From: a virus
DNA: 32,555 nt
Direction: 5' to 3' (one strand)
IMG/VR virus record: IMGVR_UViG_3300017991_000286
Location: 1 to 32,555 of that record
Below the pieces are notes generated by a model. The model made no database searches. It was given only the letters and a program-made list of their open reading frames with translations, and was not told the origin of the DNA. Of the stretch, positions 28,343-32,555 are shown in pieces (position 1 is the first letter of the stretch; every line of letters starts with the position of its first letter). A program made the translations under genes and the position numbers.

Positions 28343-28371
28343 TGTATAGCACAGACAGTAACCGAGAGCAA
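28343..28371 (-). promoter_or_regulatory. sigma70-like promoter candidate for the Y-like array and Ro60
   Basis: On the minus strand, -35 TTGCTC (28366-28371), 17 bp, -10 TATACA (28343-28348). It lies just downstream of the stop of the 61-aa gene and upstream of modules E to A. It differs from the GTTAAA/CATAAT promoters. Transcription from here would give a leader of about 630 nt containing all modules before the Ro60 start codon. Confidence 0.45.
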
Positions 28372-28390
28372 GTCCCAACCCGCCCAAAAC

Positions 28391-28576
28391 TCACGTAATT
28401 TTCTGGAGTTCCTTGACTAACAGCTCGACCAGTTCGGGTCCCGTCGTCTCGATGTGAACGTGTGCCCACCCCTCCGGGACGTGTGCCTTCTTGTACTCGC
28501 AGTGGTTTGTTGTCTGACGAAGAAACATCTTGAACGCCTCCGCCAGCTTATCTCTTGTTTCGACATCCAACGTCAT
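28391..28576 (-). CDS. hypothetical protein, 61 aa
   Basis: MTLDVETRDKLAEAFKMFLR begins a small helical protein with a His/Cys middle (NHCEYKKAHVPEGWAHVHIE) and a C-terminal helix (LVELLVKELQKIT). ATG at 28576 follows AAGGGG. It is the last gene before the noncoding RNA tract. No family was recognised. Confidence 0.6.
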   Translation of the reverse strand: MTLDVETRDKLAEAFKMFLRQTTNHCEYKKAHVPEGWAHVHIETTGPELVELLVKELQKIT

Positions 28577-28606
28577 TTCGATTCCCCTTTCCCTGTTATC
28601 TCATGT

Positions 28607-28696
28607 TCAGACGCCGATGGCAAGCAAATCAATGATGCCCGCCAGAAACACGAGGACGCCGATGGAGCACCACACGAAGGAAAACAGTCTGGTCAT
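28607..28696 (-). CDS. 29-aa membrane microprotein
   Basis: Reads MTRLFSFVWCSIGVLVFLAG, then IIDLLAIGV: almost entirely one hydrophobic helix. ATG at 28696 has a strong ribosome binding site (GGAGGAG, eight bases upstream), and the frame fills the gap between its neighbours. The strong initiation signal is the main evidence. Possible holin-like or regulatory micropeptide; function unknown. Confidence 0.5.
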   Translation of the reverse strand: MTRLFSFVWCSIGVLVFLAGIIDLLAIGV

Positions 28697-28697
28697 A

Positions 28698-28907
28698 TCA
28701 GTAACTCCTCCTCTGAGGCAGTGAACGTCCATTGGTGCGCCGACGCATCTGCATCTCCTGTCGCCGTTTCTCACGTCGTTTCTTCCGACGTTCCTCCTCC
28801 TGCAGCATCTTCTTCTCCCGGATTGGATGTTTCTTCTTGTGTCGGGTCCCCGGCGACACCACGGTCCCCGGTCCTCCGGCGAATATGTGTGGTAGTTTAC
28901 CTGCCAC
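28698..28907 (-). CDS. small arginine/lysine-rich protein, 69 aa
   Basis: GTG start at 28907 with AAGGAGG about ten bases upstream inside the preceding gene. After MAGKLPHIFAGGPGTVVSPG, the rest is strongly basic with Glu/Lys/Arg runs (EEERRKKRREKRRQEMQMRR). It may bind nucleic acid or be a short charged helix. Low-complexity composition makes the coding call less certain. Confidence 0.5.
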   Translation of the reverse strand: MAGKLPHIFAGGPGTVVSPGTRHKKKHPIREKKMLQEEERRKKRREKRRQEMQMRRRTNGRSLPQRRSY

Positions 28908-29253
28908 CAGCCATCACCTCCTTGTAAGTCTTGTCGACCTCGGCCTCCGCTTTCTTACAGCGTGCTTGGAAGTCATTGTAAACCGCATCCCGCTCCGTCT
29001 TCAACGCACGGATCTTCAGGTAAGCCTTCAGCAGCTTACGTAGTTTTGGAGTTGGCGGATTCTCGATACATTCCTTGCAGAATTCGCCATCTCCACTGCC
29101 GCCGAAGCTGACCCCGCAACGGAATTCAGTCAAGTGCGCATCATGACAATCGTAACAGTACTCCTTACCGCAGCCGATACATGTGTGTACGTAATCAGCT
29201 TCATTCCCACAGTCGTCGCAGAACGCGACTTCCTTTTCGATCACTTTACGCAT
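28897..29253 (-). CDS. double zinc-finger protein, 118 aa
   Basis: ATG at 29253 (AAGGGG eight bases upstream) gives MRKVIEKEVAFCDDCGNEAD, then TCIGCGKEYCYDCHDAH and FCKEC. The CxxC pairs form a probable cross-brace zinc fold of the FYVE/RING/PHD kind. A long helical tail follows (LRKLLKAYLKIRALKTERDA). The longer frame to 29418 overlaps the previous gene with no start signal and is rejected. A protein- or nucleic-acid-binding adaptor is plausible. Confidence 0.65.
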   Translation of the reverse strand: MRKVIEKEVAFCDDCGNEADYVHTCIGCGKEYCYDCHDAHLTEFRCGVSFGGSGDGEFCKECIENPPTPKLRKLLKAYLKIRALKTERDAVYNDFQARCKKAEAEVDKTYKEVMAGGR

Positions 29254-29642
29254 GGAATGTTCCCCTTGTTTGCAATGAACTGAAGAGCTTTCACCTCCGG
29301 AGTAATAAGCTCGGACACTCTGTTCAGCCATGCGGCGGTAAACATAGTGAGAAGCAGCATAGCCATCACTACTATTACCTTCGCAAACGTCTTCGGGATT
29401 GTTGATGAAGTTTCCCACTCTTTACCGATATCGCGCCACGACGGCGTGCGCCTATATATCAGGAGCACTACGATCCACAGTATGCCGAGCACTGCCGACC
29501 CCGCGATCCAGTCAATCTGAACCTTTCGGACCAAGACGGGCCACAACTGATCGACACCAACGCCCAACTGCTGCGCCAACCCCTCCAGCATGTCCAGTGC
29601 CCTGTTCGCTATCTGTGATGTTACTTCCACTGCATTCGTCAT
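29241..29642 (-). CDS. two-segment membrane protein, holin-like topology, 133 aa
   Basis: MTNAVEVTSQIANRALDMLE begins at ATG 29642 (AAGGA eight bases upstream). Two membrane helices follow: WIAGSAVLGILWIVVLLIYR and a second around FAKVIVVMAMLLLTMFTAAW. The pattern LGVGVDQLWPVLVRKVQID before the first helix resembles a widespread phage membrane protein of unknown role that is sometimes listed as a holin candidate. It overlaps the 3' end of the upstream gene by 131 bp. Confidence 0.65.
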   Translation of the reverse strand: MTNAVEVTSQIANRALDMLEGLAQQLGVGVDQLWPVLVRKVQIDWIAGSAVLGILWIVVLLIYRRTPSWRDIGKEWETSSTIPKTFAKVIVVMAMLLLTMFTAAWLNRVSELITPEVKALQFIANKGNIPCVK

Positions 29643-29943
29643 CCTCAGATCCTTCCTGTTTTGGTATATTATTCTCCAACCATTCAGGCTGAAGAAATTG
29701 CAAGTTCGGCATCCGCCCCGCATCGACCTCCGCACGTGCTTCGTCGATCTTCTCCGAAAGAAGCTCGAGTTCCGCCTTGTGCTTATAGTCGTCGTGATCC
29801 AGCTCGAGCGCTATATCGCAACGCTGACGCAGCTGATAGAGATCGTGCTTAAGGCGCAGGAGCCTATCGCGCCTCTGACACTTTCGCATTTTTTTCGCCT
29901 GCAGCCTGCGTTCCTGTTCACGCTTCTTCCTAGACTTTGCCAT
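29512..29943 (-). CDS. basic coiled-coil protein, 143 aa
   Basis: MAKSRKKREQERRLQAKKMR begins a lysine/arginine-rich helix. A coiled coil (LELDHDDYKHKAELELLSEK, then IDEARAEVDAG) and a Ser/Gly/Asp tail follow. The last 44 codons overlap the membrane-protein gene in another frame, so the C-terminal part may be accidental. No strong ribosome binding site was seen. Function unknown. Confidence 0.5.
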   Translation of the reverse strand: MAKSRKKREQERRLQAKKMRKCQRRDRLLRLKHDLYQLRQRCDIALELDHDDYKHKAELELLSEKIDEARAEVDAGRMPNLQFLQPEWLENNIPKQEGSEDDECSGSNITDSEQGTGHAGGVGAAVGRWCRSVVARLGPKGSD

Positions 29944-29952
29944 AACACAGCC

Positions 29953-30180
29953 CTACTTTCCTCGAAGTTGAATGGCCTCCCCCCGCGTCCGCGGACGCGT
30001 CGCCAGCGCATGACGCTCCTTCGCGTTCCTCGGCTTCGCATCCTTATCCACGCGGATCCGGTTGTGCTTCATGATCCGACGGAGCTTATTGTCCTGCAGT
30101 CGCCCCGAAGACTTGTAGGCGACGTGGGAGGGGTGCGTCCCCTTCCCCTTCTTCTTGGATGTTGACTTCTGTGTAGCCAT
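29953..30180 (-). CDS. small basic protein, 75 aa
   Basis: MATQKSTSKKKGKGTHPSHV continues with a lysine/arginine-rich body (KLRRIMKHNRIRVDKDAKPR and ATRPRTRGEAIQLRGK). GGAG lies some 11 bases before the ATG. The charge suggests nucleic-acid binding. Unrecognised. Confidence 0.55.
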   Translation of the reverse strand: MATQKSTSKKKGKGTHPSHVAYKSSGRLQDNKLRRIMKHNRIRVDKDAKPRNAKERHALATRPRTRGEAIQLRGK

Positions 30181-30186
30181 ACGTCA

Positions 30187-30402
30187 TCACGCTCCTTCCG
30201 CAAAACCGACTACTATCTTCTTCCCCTGAACTGTGTAGTGCGATACAAAGTTCGCTGATGGATGCAGGGGCTCCAAGTCCGTCTCCTGCTCCTCCATCAG
30301 CTCAAATCCGAGACTGAGTCTTTCGCCGTCGCGAAGCGGCCGCAAGTTTCCCCCGAAGTTAAGCGTCCTCACCGTGTGTCCCATACCCTGTACTGTTTCC
30401 AT
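30187..30402 (-). CDS. hypothetical protein, 71 aa
   Basis: METVQGMGHTVRTLNFGGNL, then a mixed strand/turn protein ending KKIVVGFAEGA. ATG at 30402 follows GGGAGAGGATAG. No domain was recognised. Confidence 0.6.
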   Translation of the reverse strand: METVQGMGHTVRTLNFGGNLRPLRDGERLSLGFELMEEQETDLEPLHPSANFVSHYTVQGKKIVVGFAEGA

Positions 30403-30415
30403 CTATCCTCTCCCG

Positions 30416-30556
30416 TTATTTGATGCGTTTTACGACTTCGGCCAATATGCCGACGATCGCCCACACGGCAATCAACAGTAAACCCAACTTGAAGTTTATC
30501 GAGTCAAGCACTCGGTAGATCTTCTCCGCCTTCTCATGCAGTTCCAGATCAGTCAT
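30416..30556 (-). CDS. 46-aa single-pass membrane protein
   Basis: Reads MTDLELHEKAEKIYRVLDSI, then FKLGLLLIAVWAIVGILAEV and VKRIK: an amphipathic N-terminal helix, one membrane helix and a basic end. ATG at 30556 has GGGAGG nine bases upstream, and the frame fills the gap between its neighbours exactly. Possibly a small regulator of a larger membrane protein; function unknown. Confidence 0.6.
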   Translation of the reverse strand: MTDLELHEKAEKIYRVLDSINFKLGLLLIAVWAIVGILAEVVKRIK

Positions 30557-30571
30557 GCATTCGTCCTCCCG

Positions 30572-31087
30572 TTATAGAGTGTCCGCTGTTTCGACATCGC
30601 GCATGTCCAACTGATGTATGGTGAACATGTTGGTCTCATGCACCAACCCGCCGGCAACTAAATCCGTCGCCGCCAGCGCTACTGCATCGGAGTCCATGTT
30701 CGTGATTTCGGCAGCATAGGCCATGCGGTCGTCCGCCACGTATGAGTTATGACGGTCGTCTATGACCCGATAAAGCGCCAGTCTCCCAATACCGTACAGC
30801 CGCGACAGCTTGTCTCCGTCGGCGTCGGCCTGACCCGATGTTGTCGATACAGGTGCACGGAGAAAGGCACGTCCGTGGAACTCGCCGAACACGCGTACGT
30901 TACAGAACACATGGCGGTCTGTATGATAACAGAAGCGTCTCCGCTTTTTTGTCCCACAGTCATACTTATGCAGGTGCGCGCTGTAACAGGGACAACTGCG
31001 CTGCCGACAATGCGGGGCCCCCGTACAATGTACCAGCGGCCCTCCCGTCAAATCGCCCTCCCACTTCGTCCTCGTCCTTCTATCCAT
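30572..31087 (-). CDS. cysteine/histidine-rich hypothetical protein, 171 aa
   Basis: ATG at 31087 (AAGGTG) gives MDRRTRTKWEGDLTGGPLVH. Next come CTGAPHCRQRSCPCYSAHLH and DCGTKKRRRFCYHTDRHVFC, a dense Cys/His region that probably binds one or more metals. The C-terminal half is a mixed alpha/beta domain (AEITNMDSDAVALAATDLVA). The upstream GTG at 31093 is less likely. Unrecognised family. Confidence 0.6.
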   Translation of the reverse strand: MDRRTRTKWEGDLTGGPLVHCTGAPHCRQRSCPCYSAHLHKYDCGTKKRRRFCYHTDRHVFCNVRVFGEFHGRAFLRAPVSTTSGQADADGDKLSRLYGIGRLALYRVIDDRHNSYVADDRMAYAAEITNMDSDAVALAATDLVAGGLVHETNMFTIHQLDMRDVETADTL

Positions 31088-31113
31088 GATCACCTTCTTC
31101 CCGATCGAAGGCG

Positions 31114-31144
31114 CTGGGGGAGCTTGTGTAATGCCTCCCCCCAG
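31114..31144 (-). other. GC-rich hairpin between genes
   Basis: ctgggggag (31114-31122) pairs with ctccccccag (31135-31144), with one bulged C. On the minus strand it is not followed by a T-run, so a factor-independent terminator is doubtful. It may protect an mRNA end or mark a processing point. Confidence 0.5.
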
Positions 31145-31153
31145 TACTACCTG

Positions 31154-31795
31154 TCAATCCTCTGCGATCTCGCTCTCGTGAACGAGGCAGCCCATATTAC
31201 CCAGCTTCCCGTACAGGACTTGGTTGTCCCGCGGGATGTCATCGTCCTCCACCAACCGCGCGGCGTACACGCATGCAGCCTGCACGCCCTCCTCCGCGGA
31301 AGTACGCCAGCTCTCGCCGCTCACACGGTCCCACCAGTCCTCGATGAAGATCCGGCGGTTCCCGTGCATCTCCGCGTTGTTGAACGTGACTTCCTTGCCC
31401 GCCAAGGGGCTCGGCTCGTCGTGCAGACCGTTCTCCGGCGTCGGCTCCTCGACCTCCTGGTTCATCCAGTAGGAACGGAAGGACTCGACTGCCTGATCAC
31501 TGCCGTAGACGTAGTAGCCCGGATGCCGGAGGTCCTCCTTATGTGGAGGCATGGGCACCCGCTGCGGCATCTGCCGCATATCGGCCACGAGAAACTCCTT
31601 CAGGGACCCGCACCAGACCACGCGGATACTCCCGTTGTTCACAAACGGGGACCACGACACTTCCAGCCGGCGATCCCCCACGGCGACCTCGACGTCGTCG
31701 AAGCCGATGTTCTCCCCGTAGAATACGTTGAGGGCGTAAGCGGGGAGCCTCTTCACTCTCTCGAGTGCATTGATGAGTTGTCCAAGTTCGCTCAT
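31154..31795 (-). CDS. hypothetical protein, 213 aa
   Basis: MSELGQLINALERVKRLPAY is followed by a mixed alpha/beta sequence with several aromatic stretches (HPGYYVYGSDQAVESFRSYW) and an acidic middle (EVEEPTPENGLHDE). ATG at 31795 follows GGAGG. No signal peptide, membrane helix or catalytic motif was seen. The flanking intergenic stretches carry a hairpin (31114-31144) and a palindrome (31807-31823). Confidence 0.65.
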   Translation of the reverse strand: MSELGQLINALERVKRLPAYALNVFYGENIGFDDVEVAVGDRRLEVSWSPFVNNGSIRVVWCGSLKEFLVADMRQMPQRVPMPPHKEDLRHPGYYVYGSDQAVESFRSYWMNQEVEEPTPENGLHDEPSPLAGKEVTFNNAEMHGNRRIFIEDWWDRVSGESWRTSAEEGVQAACVYAARLVEDDDIPRDNQVLYGKLGNMGCLVHESEIAED

Positions 31796-31806
31796 GCATC
31801 CCTCCT

Positions 31807-31823
31807 TTTTTGTGACACAAAAA
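31807..31823. promoter_or_regulatory. operator-like palindrome
   Basis: tttttgtg-a-cacaaaaa is a perfect inverted repeat just upstream of the ribosome binding site of the 213-aa gene. Thirteen bases of it (31811-31823) recur in the opposite orientation at 7078-7090, next to the iteron region. It could be a site for a phage regulator. The rest of 31824-31894 shows no clear feature. Confidence 0.45.
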
Positions 31824-31894
31824 CCAATCGTGACCTAACTGGCAGCGATACGTCGATCATTACGATCCGCATCCATCACCGTCTTCGCCTTACC

Positions 31895-32407
31895 TTACTT
31901 CTCATTGCAGGCCAGGCAGACAAACTCGGGCGGGTTGCTCGCGGGCCGTTGGTTGTCCCAATCGACCTCCGTCTCGCCGGCCCATTCGATCGTGCCGTCC
32001 GGTTTCACACCCTGTATGTGGGCGTATCCGGGAATCAGATCGATCTGGGCCATGCGTTGTGAACCGCACTCAGGACAGACCAACGGCTTGGCCTCGTCGT
32101 CTTCCTCGATGGACTTTTCACGGAACACGTTTCGGACATCTTCCCACTCCATGCTGAGCGCGTTTGGGTTATGCTCCACGAGATGGTCCCGGAGCTTATC
32201 CGGTTCCACCATGTCGCCGCAGATCCCGCATTCCAGGTCGTCGTCATGCGCTTCATACACGAGCGCCCCGCAGTGCGGACACTCGGCGCAAGGCACCGTG
32301 CCACCCGGCCCGATTCGCTTGAGTAAATCCGGAATATACGGAAAGACATGCTTGAACTCGCTCATGTCCCGGAACTTCTTTCCGCAGTTATCACATTCCA
32401 TGTTCAT
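31895..32407 (-). CDS. multi-zinc-ribbon protein, 170 aa
   Basis: MNMECDNCGKKFRDMSEFKH opens the first CxxC. Next come CAECPHCG, LECGICGDMV, VCPECGSQ and a terminal VCLACNEK, making at least six cysteine pairs. A histidine-rich helix (DKLRDHLVEHNPNAL) makes one finger C2H2-like. ATG at 32407 follows GGAGAACGACTG. Proteins of this kind in phages often bind nucleic acids or act as structural adaptors; the exact role is unknown. The junction-crossing gene follows directly in transcription order. Confidence 0.7.
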   Translation of the reverse strand: MNMECDNCGKKFRDMSEFKHVFPYIPDLLKRIGPGGTVPCAECPHCGALVYEAHDDDLECGICGDMVEPDKLRDHLVEHNPNALSMEWEDVRNVFREKSIEEDDEAKPLVCPECGSQRMAQIDLIPGYAHIQGVKPDGTIEWAGETEVDWDNQRPASNPPEFVCLACNEK

Positions 32408-32422
32408 CAGTCGTTCTCCTTC

Positions 32423-32555
32423 CTATTTCGTCAGAGTCACGTCCGACAGTGTTTCCAGCCACTCGTGACCCACCTTTGAAAAGTATTGGTCGATCACTTC
32501 CTTCCTGGGCAGATCGGTCGGCATGTCCTCATTGGGAATCTCGCTCTCCCACCAC
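32423..32555 (-). CDS. small hypothetical protein, 3' part (crosses the contig junction)
   Basis: Contains the last codons and the TAG stop (32423-32425) of the 78-aa protein whose start is at position 199. The final residues after the junction read WLETLSDVTLTK. Within this linear copy the 5' end is missing, because the sequence stops inside the terminal repeat. Confidence 0.75.
   Translation of the reverse strand, partial: WWESEIPNEDMPTDLPRKEVIDQYFSKVGHEWLETLSDVTLTK
32461..32555. repeat. terminal direct repeat (contig closure), right copy
   Basis: Identical over 95 bases to positions 1-95. The non-redundant length of the molecule is therefore about 32,460 bp. Confidence 0.9.

Noticed and set aside
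31114-31144. Intrinsic terminator
   Set aside because: The stem is good, but no T-run follows on the minus strand.

Overview
The window reads as a closed circular contig of about 32,460 bp. The first and last 95 bases are identical, and joining the ends restores one intact 78-codon gene. The content is that of a tailed bacteriophage, or an element derived from one. It has a portal protein, several glycine-zipper proteins likely to belong to the virion, a lysozyme-like endolysin, a multisubunit-type RNA polymerase, a tubulin/FtsZ-family GTPase, a GIY-YIG homing endonuclease, two tRNAs, and many small domains typical of phages (phage ABA sandwich, DUF3846, DUF4313, DUF3008, zinc ribbons). Every credible gene is on the minus strand, so transcription runs from high to low coordinates. 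The standard bacterial code fits. No terminase, major capsid protein, DNA polymerase, helicase or primase was recognised. The circle is therefore either part of a larger genome or an unusual element.

Regions in transcription order: 32.4-28.4 kb (and across the junction to 0.2 kb) holds small accessory genes, including zinc-ribbon proteins, small membrane proteins and two genes too short for routine ORF calling. 28.4-26.1 kb holds a full-length Ro60/Rsr (TROVE-vWA) protein preceded by a noncoding tract of four tandem structured RNA modules. These look like Y RNAs, the known RNA partners of Ro60, and lie behind a sigma70-like promoter. 26.0-16.1 kb is a structural module: an unknown 296-aa protein, a small zinc-ribbon protein, the portal, and six membrane or virion-like proteins, one with an N-terminal 2H-phosphoesterase-like domain. 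16.1-11.7 kb is a single 1,472-aa RNA polymerase polypeptide in which a whole beta-like part is fused to the beta-prime N-terminal part. It ends just after the NADFDGD catalytic motif, and no bridge-helix or trigger-loop part is seen. 11.7-9.7 kb holds five small proteins, most carrying a repeated A[FY]xLGxxAA tag. 9.6-7.2 kb holds the tubulin-like GTPase, the homing endonuclease, a lipoprotein and tRNA-Thr.

From 7.1 to 3.9 kb the layout is intergenic and RNA-rich. Five 11-bp iterons lie just upstream of a promoter that drives a structured leader and a hexapeptide-repeat (left-handed beta-helix) protein. Then come a spanin-like protein and the endolysin. A second promoter drives tRNA-Gln, a dense cluster of hairpins and a second hexapeptide protein, also with 17 repeats. 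From 3.9 kb to the junction there are small accessory genes and a tract of tandem 20-nt stem-loop units (482-654).

Three intergenic promoters share a sigma70-like sequence (GTTAAA, 17-18 bp, CGG-CATAAT core), which suggests a common mode of transcription. The likely theme is a phage carrying its own transcription (RNAP), cytoskeletal/partition (tubulin) and RNA-quality-control (Ro60 plus Y-like RNAs) functions.
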